Positions 36,368-45,033 of a DNA stretch of 64,000 bases are shown piece by piece. Position numbers and translations under genes: made by a program. The stretch is from Serratia proteamaculans (GTDB lineage Bacteria; Pseudomonadota; Gammaproteobacteria; Enterobacterales; Enterobacteriaceae). Location of the stretch: contig NZ_SWDE01000003.1 of assembly GCF_013337185.1 (NCBI RefSeq), positions 434,001 to 498,000 of the forward strand, read 5' to 3'. Every line of letters starts with the position of its first letter. Position 1 is the stretch's first letter. A model generated the notes under the pieces. It ran no database searches, was not told the DNA's origin, and was given only the letters and a program-made list of their open reading frames with translations.

Positions 36368-37558
36368 ATGCGAAAGCGGATAGTGATTGTCGGCGGTGGT
36401 ACCGGCGGCACCATTTTGGCCAATTTACTGGCGGCGAAATTACACCGGGAGATTTTGAATAATAAAGTTGAGTTATTAATGATTTCTGACTCTCCGGTCC
36501 ACTATTATAAACCGGCATTTATGTACGTTGCCTTTAACGCTTTTTTCCAACAGGAATTAACCCGCTCTCAGCAAAGTCTGCTGCGCCCGGAAATAAAATT
36601 CATTGTCGATAAAGCCGAGCGATTCGATTTATCTCAAAGGTCGATTTATTGCCAAAGCGGTAAACATTACCCCTATGATTTTCTGGTGTTTGCCACCGGC
36701 TGTGTACCCTGGCCGGATCGTATCGACGGGTTGGCACAGGCGGGCGATCACTTTTACCAATATCAGGCCGCCCGGCAGCTGGCCCAAAAGCTGGCAACCA
36801 TAGAAAAAGGCCGCATTTTTATTACCGTCTCCTTCCCCGAAACCCCTAACGTGCCACATCAGTGCGGCATTGCCCCGATAGAAACTACCTTGATGCTCGA
36901 TGATTACCTGCGTCGGCGCGGGGTGCGTAAGGCGGTTGAAATTGTTTATACCTATCCCAGCGTCTCGCAGCTGCTGCGTAACTGCCTGTTTTTGCAACGC
37001 CCGACGGCCGAAGCCTTGCCGGGCATCTTTGCGGCGCGTGATATTCGCCACCAGCGTGGGTTTACCCTCAGCCGGGTCGATGCACAGCAAAAAATCGCCT
37101 ACTCCGCTGAGGGAGAGGAACAGCCGTTCGATATCCTGATGGCCACGCCGCCGATCCGCGCCGTAGAGGCAGTGCGCAATACCGGCCTCAGTGAGGGCAA
37201 CAAGGGTGAAGGCTGGCTGCCGACCGACCATCAGACGCTGCAGGTCTATGGTCAGCAAGGGGTTTACGTCATTGGCGATACGGTGGATCTGCCGGTCAGC
37301 AAGGCCGGCGGCTCTTGCCACAATCAGGCTCCGGTGATCGCCGACAATATCGTGGCTGAACTGCGCCTGGGCCAGACCGTCAGCCACTACGACGGCAAGG
37401 TGCAGGCGATCGCCCAAATGGGGCTGCAGGCCGGTATGCCGCTGGTTTACGACTATCGCCATGATGTATTGCCGACGCCGTCAACCAAAGTGGGCGGCAT
37501 GCTGCGCAACGGCTTCAATCGTGGGCTGTATTGGGCGACGGTACGCGGGCTGATTTAA
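36368..37558 (+). CDS. Sulfide:quinone oxidoreductase-like FAD flavoprotein
   Basis: 396 residues from the ATG at 36368 (MRKRIVIVGG). The N-terminal dinucleotide fold IVGGGTGGTILAN and the FATGCVPWP and VIGDTVDLPVSKAGGS blocks place it in the SQR/flavocytochrome-c sulfide dehydrogenase group, membrane-associated enzymes that oxidise sulfide to polysulfide or persulfide and reduce quinone. Cysteines fall at 95, 112, 166 (HQCGIAP, the usual active-site position), 206 and 317. The Cys that most SQRs carry in the late Y-D-G-x-x-x-C motif is not there (YDGKVQAIAQMG, about 341-352). It heads an operon with a DUF1641 gene and a methionine gamma-lyase, which supports a sulfur role; the exact substrate is inferred. 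Confidence 0.85.
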   Translation: MRKRIVIVGGGTGGTILANLLAAKLHREILNNKVELLMISDSPVHYYKPAFMYVAFNAFFQQELTRSQQSLLRPEIKFIVDKAERFDLSQRSIYCQSGKHYPYDFLVFATGCVPWPDRIDGLAQAGDHFYQYQAARQLAQKLATIEKGRIFITVSFPETPNVPHQCGIAPIETTLMLDDYLRRRGVRKAVEIVYTYPSVSQLLRNCLFLQRPTAEALPGIFAARDIRHQRGFTLSRVDAQQKIAYSAEGEEQPFDILMATPPIRAVEAVRNTGLSEGNKGEGWLPTDHQTLQVYGQQGVYVIGDTVDLPVSKAGGSCHNQAPVIADNIVAELRLGQTVSHYDGKVQAIAQMGLQAGMPLVYDYRHDVLPTPSTKVGGMLRNGFNRGLYWATVRGLI

Positions 37559-37568
37559 TGGAGGGTTT

Positions 37569-37940
37569 ATGAACGCATCTGAACAAGCATCCCTGGCACC
37601 CTTGCTCGACAAGTTTCAGCCATTGCTGGCCGGTGGGCGGCTCGATAACGTGGTCGATTTATTATCACTGCTGTCGGACCTGGTGGATATCGCCGATAAC
37701 GCGCTGGTGGAAAAATTGTCCGGCGTGTTTGAAGACCTGGTGGCGGCAGGCTGGGAAGGGGGAATGGCGTTAAAGATGGCGCATACCGAGCTGCAATTGG
37801 ATCCGTCACCCGCTAATTTTCGCTCGCTGTATGCCTTGTTACGGCAGCCGGATACTTTGCTGGGTCTGATGCTGGTACTGCGCACCCTGCAAATCATCGG
37901 CCAGCGGGTACGCAGCAGCGCGTTACCGCCGGATGTTTAA
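37569..37940 (+). CDS. DUF1641 domain protein
   Basis: 123 residues. The DUF1641 signature lies in the middle (SGVFEDLVAAGWEGGMALKMA, about 50-70), preceded by a hydrophobic helical stretch (LDNVVDLLSLLSDLVDIADNALVEKL). In many bacteria DUF1641 genes sit beside SQR-like flavoproteins or formate dehydrogenases and are thought to help them at the membrane, but no reaction is established. It starts ten bases after the flavoprotein stop with its own ribosome site (GGAGGGTTT), so the two are made together. Confidence 0.85.
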   Translation: MNASEQASLAPLLDKFQPLLAGGRLDNVVDLLSLLSDLVDIADNALVEKLSGVFEDLVAAGWEGGMALKMAHTELQLDPSPANFRSLYALLRQPDTLLGLMLVLRTLQIIGQRVRSSALPPDV

Positions 37941-37986
37941 GCTGAATCATTGAAATTGCTTTTACTCACTCAGGAAAGGAGTTTTC

Positions 37987-39177
37987 ATGTCTGCCACATT
38001 TCGGCACGGTTTTGCCACACGTGCGATCCACCATGGCTACGATCCCCAGCAATACCTGGGAGCGCTCTGCCCACCGGTGTTTATGAGTTCGACCTTTACC
38101 TTCCCGACGGCGGAATACGGCGGTGCCTGTTTTGCCGGTACTGAGTCAGGCTATTTTTATTCGCGCATTGCCAATCCAACGGTCAATCTGCTGGAGCAGC
38201 GAATTGCCGATCTGGAGGGCGGAGAGGCAGCAGTGGCGTTTGCCTCCGGCATGGGCGCGATTACCGCCTGCTGCTGGACGCTGCTTAGTCCGGGTGATGA
38301 GCTGATCGCCGATGAGACAATTTATGGCTGCACCTTCAGTTATTTTCATCATGGGCTGGCGCGCTACGGCGTGAAAATTACCCACGTTGACCTGACCCGG
38401 CCGGAGCGGTTGGCGGCGGCGATAGGTCCGCATACCCGGCTGGTGTATTGCGAAACGCCGGCAAACCCGAATATGCGCCTGGTCGATATTACAGCAGTGG
38501 CCGAGATTGCCCACCGTCAGGGGGCGCTGCTGTTGGTGGATAACACCTATTGCACGCCGTATCTGCAACGGCCGCTGGAATTGGGGGCCGACATTGTGGT
38601 GCATTCCGCCACCAAATACATCGGCGGACACGGTGACCTGCTGGCCGGGCTGGCGGTAACGCGTCAGGATCTGGCACAGGACATTCGTTTGGTCGGGCTG
38701 AAGGATATGAACGGGGCGGTACTGTCGGCGCAGGATGCCGCACTGTTGCTGCGTGGCCTGAAAACTTTGCCGTTACGAATGGAGCGCCACTGTGATAACG
38801 CGCAACGCCTGGCAGAAATGCTGGCGCAGCATTCGGCGGTGGAACGGGTTTATTATCCCGGTCTGGAGGACTTCCCGCAGCATGCCTTGGCGCAGCGGCA
38901 AATGGCGCGACCGGGCGGCATGCTGGCATTTGAATTGAAAGGCGGCATGGCGGCGGGGATCCGCTTCCTCAATGGGTTAAGCCTAATCTTGCGAGCCGTC
39001 AGCCTGGGGGATTGCGAGTCTCTGGCCCAGCACCCAGCCAGCATGACTCACTCGGCCTACAGTGCCGAAGAGCGGCAGCGTCACCATATCAGCGACGGTT
39101 TGGTGCGGCTGTCCGCCGGACTGGAAGATCCTGAAGATCTGCAAGCGGATATCCGTCAGGCATTGGCCCAGCACTAG
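37987..39177 (+). CDS. mdeA: Methionine gamma-lyase (PLP enzyme)
   Basis: 396 residues, very similar along its length to Pseudomonas putida MdeA. It splits methionine into methanethiol, 2-oxobutyrate and ammonia and usually also acts on homocysteine and cysteine, releasing sulfide. The opening [14 protein letters not shown], the PLP lysine in [13 protein letters not shown] (about 209) and, as a mark of methionine lyases over cystathionine lyases, Cys in [14 protein letters not shown] (about 115) are present. C-terminal [21 protein letters not shown] binds the substrate carboxylate. It has a strong ribosome site (AAAGGAG) and ends the operon, which could pair sulfide release with sulfide oxidation. 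Confidence 0.92.
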   Translation: MSATFRHGFATRAIHHGYDPQQYLGALCPPVFMSSTFTFPTAEYGGACFAGTESGYFYSRIANPTVNLLEQRIADLEGGEAAVAFASGMGAITACCWTLLSPGDELIADETIYGCTFSYFHHGLARYGVKITHVDLTRPERLAAAIGPHTRLVYCETPANPNMRLVDITAVAEIAHRQGALLLVDNTYCTPYLQRPLELGADIVVHSATKYIGGHGDLLAGLAVTRQDLAQDIRLVGLKDMNGAVLSAQDAALLLRGLKTLPLRMERHCDNAQRLAEMLAQHSAVERVYYPGLEDFPQHALAQRQMARPGGMLAFELKGGMAAGIRFLNGLSLILRAVSLGDCESLAQHPASMTHSAYSAEERQRHHISDGLVRLSAGLEDPEDLQADIRQALAQH

Positions 39178-39212
39178 GTTCGATGCCCCCGCCCAATAGG
39201 CAGGGGCAGGGG

Positions 39213-40736
39213 TTACAGCAGGGCCGGGGCAATTTCCGCCAGTGCCTGCTCGTCCTGTAACAGTGCGGCGCTGCTGGCGATATCCGGTGCCAGCCAGCGG
39301 TCCTGATGATAAGGGGCCACCGCTTGTCGCAGCCGTTGCCAGGCGCGTTGGGTGCCGTCGCCGAAACGGTGTTGCTGCAGGAACTCAAAGGCCTGCGCGG
39401 CCAGCAGGTATTCAATCGCCAGGATCTGGTTCAGGTTGGCCAGCGCCTTATGCAGCCGCAGCGCCGCCCCGGTCCCCAGACTGAGGTGATCTTCCTGCAG
39501 GGCTGAGGTCACATAGTTGTCCACCACGCAAGGCTGCGCCAGTTGGCGGTTCTCCGCACACAGTGATGCTGCCACGTATTGCGCAATCATCATGCCCGAA
39601 TTCACCCCAGGTTCGCTGACCAGAAATGCCGGCAAACCGCTGACCAGCGGGTTAATCAGTCGATCGATGCGCCGTTCTGCGATACCGCCCAGTTCGGCGA
39701 TGGCGATTGCCAACAGATCGGCAGCCATGGCCACTGATTCGCCATGCGGATTGGCCTGCGACATTACGCGAAAGTTGTCCGGCGTGCCGAGCAGCAGGGG
39801 ATTATCGGTGGCGCCGTTCAGTTCGGTTTCAATCTGTCGTTCGGCATGCGCGATTTGATCGCGGCAGGCGCCATGCACCTGTGGGATTGAACGGATGCTC
39901 AGCGCATCCTGAGTACGAATACCCTCACTGGCGGCAATCATTTCGCTGCCGTTCAACAGCATCCGCAGATTACTGCCGACCCGTTGCATACCTGGATGGG
40001 GTTTCAGCGCCAAAATTTCACTGTCAAAGGCGGCTGCCTGCCCGCCCAGCGCTTCAAAGCTCATCGCCGAGAGCACGTCCGCCCAGCGGGCCAGCCGCCA
40101 GGCATCGGCCAGCGCCAGGCAGCTCAACCCCGTCATGCACGGCGTGCCGTTGACCAGGCACAGACCGTCTTTGGCGCCCAGCGGTGGCGGCACAATGCCT
40201 TCCTCCGCCAAAGCCTGGGCTGCGCTGACGAGTTGGCCGCGGTAGCTGACTTCGCCCAGCCCGAGCAGCGCGACGCCGACGTGTGCCATATGGGTCAGGT
40301 AGCCAACCGATCCCTGCGACGGCACCCGTGGGGTAATCCCCCGGTTCAACAGTGCCAGCAGGGTTTCTACTACCGGGCGTTGAATACCGGATTTGCCGTG
40401 GCAATAGTTGACGATAGCGCAGCAGATAATGGCGCGGGTCTGCTCATCGCTCAGCGGTGCCCCCACGCCGCAGGCGTGACTCATCAGTGTGTTGCGGGAC
40501 AGTTGCGCCAGTTGTTCGCCGTGCAGCGCCTGATTGCACAGCGCCCCCAGACCGGTATTGACGCCATAGGCGCGTTGTTCACTGGCGACAATCTTTTGAA
40601 CGATGGCCTGCGCATTGTCGATACGCGCCCAGGCAGCGTCAGACAGCTTGAGTGGGGCCTGATATCGGGCCACCGCCACCACGTCCTGCCAACGTAACGG
40701 CTGAGTGTCGAGAGTGACCGAAATGGGATAGTGCAT
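39213..40736 (-). CDS. Histidine ammonia-lyase homologue lacking the MIO triplet
   Basis: 507 residues from MHYPISVTLD (ribosome site GGAGAG six bases upstream). The fold is that of the HAL/PAL family, but where HutH reads [14 protein letters not shown] this protein reads GSVGYLTHMAH (142-152): exactly the Ala-Ser-Gly that cyclises to the MIO electrophile is missing. Other active-site residues remain: Tyr57 (AYGVNTG), His87 (SHACGVG), the Asn of LVNGTPC, the Arg of LSIRSIPQ and the Glu of QEDHLSLG; the Tyr and Phe partners are replaced (Leu, Pro). It cannot use the standard lyase chemistry. Last gene of the hut transport block; a similar gene sits next to hutXWV in pseudomonads. Function unknown. 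Confidence 0.88.
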   Translation of the reverse strand: MHYPISVTLDTQPLRWQDVVAVARYQAPLKLSDAAWARIDNAQAIVQKIVASEQRAYGVNTGLGALCNQALHGEQLAQLSRNTLMSHACGVGAPLSDEQTRAIICCAIVNYCHGKSGIQRPVVETLLALLNRGITPRVPSQGSVGYLTHMAHVGVALLGLGEVSYRGQLVSAAQALAEEGIVPPPLGAKDGLCLVNGTPCMTGLSCLALADAWRLARWADVLSAMSFEALGGQAAAFDSEILALKPHPGMQRVGSNLRMLLNGSEMIAASEGIRTQDALSIRSIPQVHGACRDQIAHAERQIETELNGATDNPLLLGTPDNFRVMSQANPHGESVAMAADLLAIAIAELGGIAERRIDRLINPLVSGLPAFLVSEPGVNSGMMIAQYVAASLCAENRQLAQPCVVDNYVTSALQEDHLSLGTGAALRLHKALANLNQILAIEYLLAAQAFEFLQQHRFGDGTQRAWQRLRQAVAPYHQDRWLAPDIASSAALLQDEQALAEIAPALL

Positions 40737-40746
40737 ATTGCTCTCC

Positions 40747-41604
40747 TCAGGCACGGGATACCATCACAGGGCGCGGTTTCTGTACGTTTTCATCCAGCGC
40801 CAGACGGCGTTGCACGAAGCGGTTAACATATTCATCGGCCGGGTTGTTAAGGATCTCCTGCGGCGTGCCGACCTGGATCAGTTTGCCGTCTTTGAGGATT
40901 GCGATCCGGTTACCGATGCGCACGGCCTCGTCCAGATCGTGGGTGATAAACACCAGCGTCTTGTGCAGCTCTTTTTGCAGCGCCAGCAGTTGATCCTGCA
41001 TCTCGGCGCGGATCAACGGATCCAGCGCACTGAAGGCTTCGTCCAGCAAGATGATATCGGTATCGGTGGCCAGCGCGCGCGCCAGCCCGACACGTTGACG
41101 CATACCACCGGAAAGCTGATGCGGGTACGATTTCTCATAGCCCTTCAGCCCGACGGTGTTGATCCAGTGCAGGGCGCGCTCCTGATACACTTCTTTTGTC
41201 TCACCGCGGACTTTCAGCCCGTAGGCCACGTTATCCAGCACTGTCTTGTGCGGCAGCAGGCCAAAGCTTTGGAACACCATGCTGATCTTGTGACGGCGGA
41301 AGTGCTCAAGCTGCTTTTCGTCGTAACGCAGGATATCTTCGCCGTCCACCAGGATCTGGCCGCTGGTGGGATCGATCAGCCGGTTGAAGTGGCGCACCAG
41401 GGTGGATTTCCCCGATCCTGACAAACCCATAATCACGAAGATCTCACCGGCCTCGATCGACATCGACAGATCGTGCACGCCGATCACGCAATCGGTCGCT
41501 GCCTGAACTTCCTGCTTGGTTTTGCCCTGTTCGCTCATGGCCAGTGCCGCCGCAGTTTTATGGCCGAAGATCTTGTAGACGTTTTTGATTTCGATTTTGT
41601 TCAT
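40747..41604 (-). CDS. hutV: Histidine ABC transporter ATP-binding protein HutV (ProV family)
   Basis: 285 residues. ATPase of an osmoprotectant/quaternary-amine-type importer. Walker [15 protein letters not shown], the Q-loop region, signature LSGGMRQRVGLARAL, Walker B IILLDEAFSALDP and the H-loop FITHDLDEA are all present. It lacks the C-terminal CBS domains of osmoregulated ProV, which suits a nutrient rather than an osmotic transporter. Its stop lies ten bases before the MIO-less gene; hutW ends five bases upstream. Confidence 0.9.
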   Translation of the reverse strand: MNKIEIKNVYKIFGHKTAAALAMSEQGKTKQEVQAATDCVIGVHDLSMSIEAGEIFVIMGLSGSGKSTLVRHFNRLIDPTSGQILVDGEDILRYDEKQLEHFRRHKISMVFQSFGLLPHKTVLDNVAYGLKVRGETKEVYQERALHWINTVGLKGYEKSYPHQLSGGMRQRVGLARALATDTDIILLDEAFSALDPLIRAEMQDQLLALQKELHKTLVFITHDLDEAVRIGNRIAILKDGKLIQVGTPQEILNNPADEYVNRFVQRRLALDENVQKPRPVMVSRA

Positions 41605-41609
41605 TGGGG

Positions 41610-42455
41610 TTACCTCGCAACGGCGGAGCGGCCATAAGCCTGAGTAATACGGTCAATGACCACGGCCAGAATAACGATCGCCAGGCCAGCCTCCAGGCCC
41701 AGACCGACGTTCAGTGTCTGAATGCCCACCAGCACGTCTTCGCCCAGACCACGAGCGCCGATCATTGAAGCCACCACCACCATCGACAGCGACATCATGG
41801 TGGTCTGGTTGATACCGGCCATAATGCTTGGCAGCGCCAGCGGCAACTGCACGCCGAACAGCTTCTGCCAGCGGTTGGCACCAAAGGCAGTGACGGATTC
41901 CATCACTTCCTTGTCCACCTGGCGGATCCCCAAATCGGTCAGGCGGATCAGCGGTGGCGTGGCGTAAATCACCGTCGCCAGAATTGCCGGCACCTTGCCC
42001 AGCCCGAACAGCATCAATACCGGGATCAGGTACACGAAGCTTGGCATGGTTTGCATGACGTCCATCAGCGGCATCATCACTGCCCGAACCCGATCGTTAC
42101 GCGCCGCCAGTACGCCCTGCGGAATACCGATAATCACCGCCAGCAGCGTGGCGACCAGCACCAGTGCCAGGGTCTGCATTAATTTGTCCCACATGCCGGC
42201 GGTACCGACCAGCAACAGCAGGCCGACGATCACCACCGTCGGCAGCCAGCGGCGGGTGGCGTGCCAGGCCAGGAGCCCAACCACTGCCAGCATCAGCCAC
42301 CAGGGCGTAGCACGCAGCAGGCTTTCCAGGTGGATCACCGCCCACAGCAGGGTGTCGGAGATCTTGCGGAACGTATCGCCATAGTTGTTGACCAGGACAT
42401 CGACCCAGCGATTGATCCAATCGGCGATGGAGAAAGTAAAACGATCTGGAAACAT
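41610..42455 (-). CDS. hutW: Histidine ABC transporter permease HutW (ProW family)
   Basis: 281 residues with about six to seven membrane helices. The permease EAA loop reads VTAFGANRWQKLFGVQLPLALPSIMAG (split across about 193-219). Forms the membrane channel of the HutXWV importer with HutV. A perfect 7-bp hairpin (42476-42497) lies between hutX and hutW. Confidence 0.9.
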   Translation of the reverse strand: MFPDRFTFSIADWINRWVDVLVNNYGDTFRKISDTLLWAVIHLESLLRATPWWLMLAVVGLLAWHATRRWLPTVVIVGLLLLVGTAGMWDKLMQTLALVLVATLLAVIIGIPQGVLAARNDRVRAVMMPLMDVMQTMPSFVYLIPVLMLFGLGKVPAILATVIYATPPLIRLTDLGIRQVDKEVMESVTAFGANRWQKLFGVQLPLALPSIMAGINQTTMMSLSMVVVASMIGARGLGEDVLVGIQTLNVGLGLEAGLAIVILAVVIDRITQAYGRSAVAR

Positions 42456-42475
42456 AAGTATTTACCCCTGTCAGG

Positions 42476-42497
42476 CCCGAAGCGCATCGGCTTCGGG
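42476..42497 (-). other. Intra-operon hairpin between hutX and hutW
   Basis: CCCGAAG (42476-42482) and CTTCGGG (42491-42497) form a perfect 7-bp stem. Such hairpins after a binding-protein gene often raise its mRNA level over the permease and ATPase genes; here that is an inference. Confidence 0.5.
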
Positions 42498-42523
42498 TTG
42501 GTGTTTACTGAATGCCAAAGCGA

Positions 42524-43489
42524 TTACAAGGAGGCTTGAATTTTTTTCGCTGCGTCTTCGCTGACCCACTGTTTCCAGATTTCCGGGTGCTGCTTGAAGA
42601 ACTCCAGCGCCAGCTTCTCTGAGCTGATGCGTTCTTTACTCATGCGCGCCAGATTCTGGTTAACCAGGTCGAGCGGCAAATTGACTTTTGACAGCACCTG
42701 CACCAGTTCAGGTGCCTGCTGGTTAAACACGCTGGAAAGGCCGACCTTGATGTGGATGTTCTTGTTCACACCCGGTTCGTCCAGTTTCACCAGGTCGAGC
42801 TGGCCCATGATCGGGGTTGGTGACCAGTAGTAGAACAGGATAGGTTCGCCGCGGCGGTAGCTGGAGAGGATCGCGGTATCCAGTGCCGGGCCGGTGCCAG
42901 GGCGGAAGTTGGTGAACTTGTCGTCCAGCTTGAATTTTTTGAGGATCGCGGTGTTGTCCAGTTCGCAGGTCCAGCCGGCCGGGCAGTTGTAGAAACGGCC
43001 TTTGTCCGGTTCTTCCTGATCGCGGAATACCTGCGCATACTTGGCCAAATCTGGGACGCTTTTCAGATCGGGCGCCAGCGGTTTCAAACTGCGTTTGGCG
43101 TCGCCTTCAATCACGTAGCGGGGCACGTACCAGCCTTCGACTGCCCCGACAATCGGTGCGCCGACGCTGACCGCTTTGCCGGCTTTCTCGGCCTTGTTCC
43201 AGACTTCGCTACGCCCAATCCACTCTTCGGCGAAGACCTGAATGTCGTTGTTGCCAACCGCCTGCTCCATGGTGATGGAGTTACCCGGCAGCGCGTCGGT
43301 TTTGCAGTCGTAGCCCTTTTGCAGCACGTATTGCATGACGTCGGTCAGCAGCATGCCGCTTTCCCAGTTCAACCCGGCGAATTTGACCGGCTTGCCGGAT
43401 TCGCACCAGCCCGCTGCGCGTGCGGACAGGCTGCCGGTCAGCAGGCCGATCGCGATAAGTGGTATCCATAATTTGTGTCGTGTTTGCAT
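42524..43489 (-). CDS. hutX: Histidine ABC transporter substrate-binding protein HutX (ProX family)
   Basis: 321 residues. A signal peptide (LWIPLIAIGLLTGSLSARA) precedes a mature protein with the ProX/OpuAC fold (FAGLNWESGMLLTDVMQYVLQ, then GRSEVWNKAEKAGKAV). Cysteine pairs (WCESGKP ... YDCKTDA and YNCPAGWTCEL) probably form disulfides. Its place inside the hut operon, with hutW and hutV next, supports histidine or a related imidazole as ligand. Confidence 0.88.
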   Translation of the reverse strand: MQTRHKLWIPLIAIGLLTGSLSARAAGWCESGKPVKFAGLNWESGMLLTDVMQYVLQKGYDCKTDALPGNSITMEQAVGNNDIQVFAEEWIGRSEVWNKAEKAGKAVSVGAPIVGAVEGWYVPRYVIEGDAKRSLKPLAPDLKSVPDLAKYAQVFRDQEEPDKGRFYNCPAGWTCELDNTAILKKFKLDDKFTNFRPGTGPALDTAILSSYRRGEPILFYYWSPTPIMGQLDLVKLDEPGVNKNIHIKVGLSSVFNQQAPELVQVLSKVNLPLDLVNQNLARMSKERISSEKLALEFFKQHPEIWKQWVSEDAAKKIQASL

Positions 43490-43541
43490 AATGATACTCC
43501 AGTGTAATGACTAAGAGCCCGGGAACGGCGGGCTCATGGGG

Positions 43542-44933
43542 TTAATACTGGGGTGACGATGTGACGGGTGAACCCCCGCCTTTTTTACGTACCCACACCC
43601 AGTAAGCCAGGGTAAGGAAGGCCACCCACACCAGCCCGACGTACAGGGCGATGCGGCTGTCTTCGAAGTAACCGAGCAGGCCAATAACGAACAGCATAAA
43701 TATGGTTGCCAGCGCCGGTGCAACCGGCCACCACGGCACCGGGAAGCTCAGCTTGCTGACCTCCTGCGATGTCAGGGTACGGCGCATGGCAATTTGTGAC
43801 AGCAGGATCATCAGCCATACCCAGACGGTGGCGAAGGTGGCGATGGAGGCGATGATCATAAATACCTGTTTTGGCATCAGGTAATTGAGTACCACGCCGA
43901 GCAGCAGGGCGACCGACATCACCAACACCGTCATCCAGGGCACGCCACTGGAAGTCAGTTTGGAGAAGCTTTTCGGTGCCTGGCCATCCTGCGCCATGCC
44001 GTACATCATGCGGCCTGCACCGAAGATGTCGCTGTTAATGGCGGAGATGGCGGCGGTGATCACCACCACGTTCAGCACGTTGGCGGCCGAGCTGATGCCC
44101 AGATTGCTGAAGATCTCAACAAAGGGGCTGCCATTCTGACCGATGCTGTTCCACGGATAGATAGCCATCAGCACCAGCAGTGTCAGCACATAAAACAGCA
44201 AAATGCGGATCGGTACGGCATTGATCGCCTTCGGCAGCACTTTCGCGGGGTCTTTTGCCTCGCTGGCGGTAATACCGATGATTTCAATGCCGCCAAAGGC
44301 GAACATCACCACCGCCAATGAAGCGACCACGCCGCCGATACCGTTAGGCATAAAGCCGCCGTGCGCCCACAGATTGCTGATGCCGGTGGCGTGCTGAGTC
44401 TGGCCAAAACCAAACAGCATCACGGCGGCACCGCCGACGATCATCGCCACAATGGCGGCAACCTTGATCAGCGACAGCCAGAACTCCATTTCGCCGAATA
44501 CTTTCACGCTGCACAGATTGAGCGCGCCGATAAACATGATGATGCTGAGTACCCACACCCATTGGGCGACGTCCGGGAACCACAGCCCCATATAAATGCC
44601 GAAGGCGGTCACGTCCGCCAGGGCGACAATCACCATTTCGAAGGTATAGGTCCAGCCGGTGAGGAAGCCGGCCAGCGGGCCAAGGTAGTGGCTGGCGTAG
44701 TGGCCGAACGAACCGGAAACCGGCTGATGTACCGCCATTTCTCCCAGCGCGCGCATGACCATAAAGACCGCCGCGCCGCCTACCAGATAGGCCAGCAGCA
44801 CCGCAGGACCGGCCAGTTGGATCGCCCCGGCGGAGCCATAGAACAGACCGGTGCCGATGGCGGAGCCGAGTGCCATAAAGCGGATATGTCGCGCGTTTAA
44901 TCCGCGTCTGAGTTGTGGTGTTTCGTTATGCAT
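43542..44933 (-). CDS. hutT: Amino acid permease, probable histidine transporter HutT (APC/AAT family)
   Basis: 463 residues from [16 protein letters not shown] (44933); an upstream start at 45014 would run into the hutH end. The AAT signature [23 protein letters not shown] opens the first of 12 helices, and [19 protein letters not shown] is the conserved loop of the family. It also resembles ProY. The gene lies between hutH and the hutXWV importer on the same strand, so histidine or urocanate is the likely cargo. Confidence 0.82.
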   Translation of the reverse strand: MHNETPQLRRGLNARHIRFMALGSAIGTGLFYGSAGAIQLAGPAVLLAYLVGGAAVFMVMRALGEMAVHQPVSGSFGHYASHYLGPLAGFLTGWTYTFEMVIVALADVTAFGIYMGLWFPDVAQWVWVLSIIMFIGALNLCSVKVFGEMEFWLSLIKVAAIVAMIVGGAAVMLFGFGQTQHATGISNLWAHGGFMPNGIGGVVASLAVVMFAFGGIEIIGITASEAKDPAKVLPKAINAVPIRILLFYVLTLLVLMAIYPWNSIGQNGSPFVEIFSNLGISSAANVLNVVVITAAISAINSDIFGAGRMMYGMAQDGQAPKSFSKLTSSGVPWMTVLVMSVALLLGVVLNYLMPKQVFMIIASIATFATVWVWLMILLSQIAMRRTLTSQEVSKLSFPVPWWPVAPALATIFMLFVIGLLGYFEDSRIALYVGLVWVAFLTLAYWVWVRKKGGGSPVTSSPQY

Positions 44934-44970
44934 GTTGCTTCCCGTCGAGTGTTTACGGCAGAACAGGCAC

Positions 44971-44997
44971 GCGCTATCCGCACCGGGCGGATAGCGC
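44971..44997 (-). other. Hairpin between hutH and hutT
   Basis: GCGCTATCCG and CGGATAGCGC are perfect 10-bp arms with a seven-base loop. Without a U-run it is more likely to protect the hutUH message 3' end than to stop transcription fully. Confidence 0.55.
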
Positions 44998-45033
44998 CCG
45001 GTGGGACAGAACAAACTGCGTGGTAGGTTTTAT

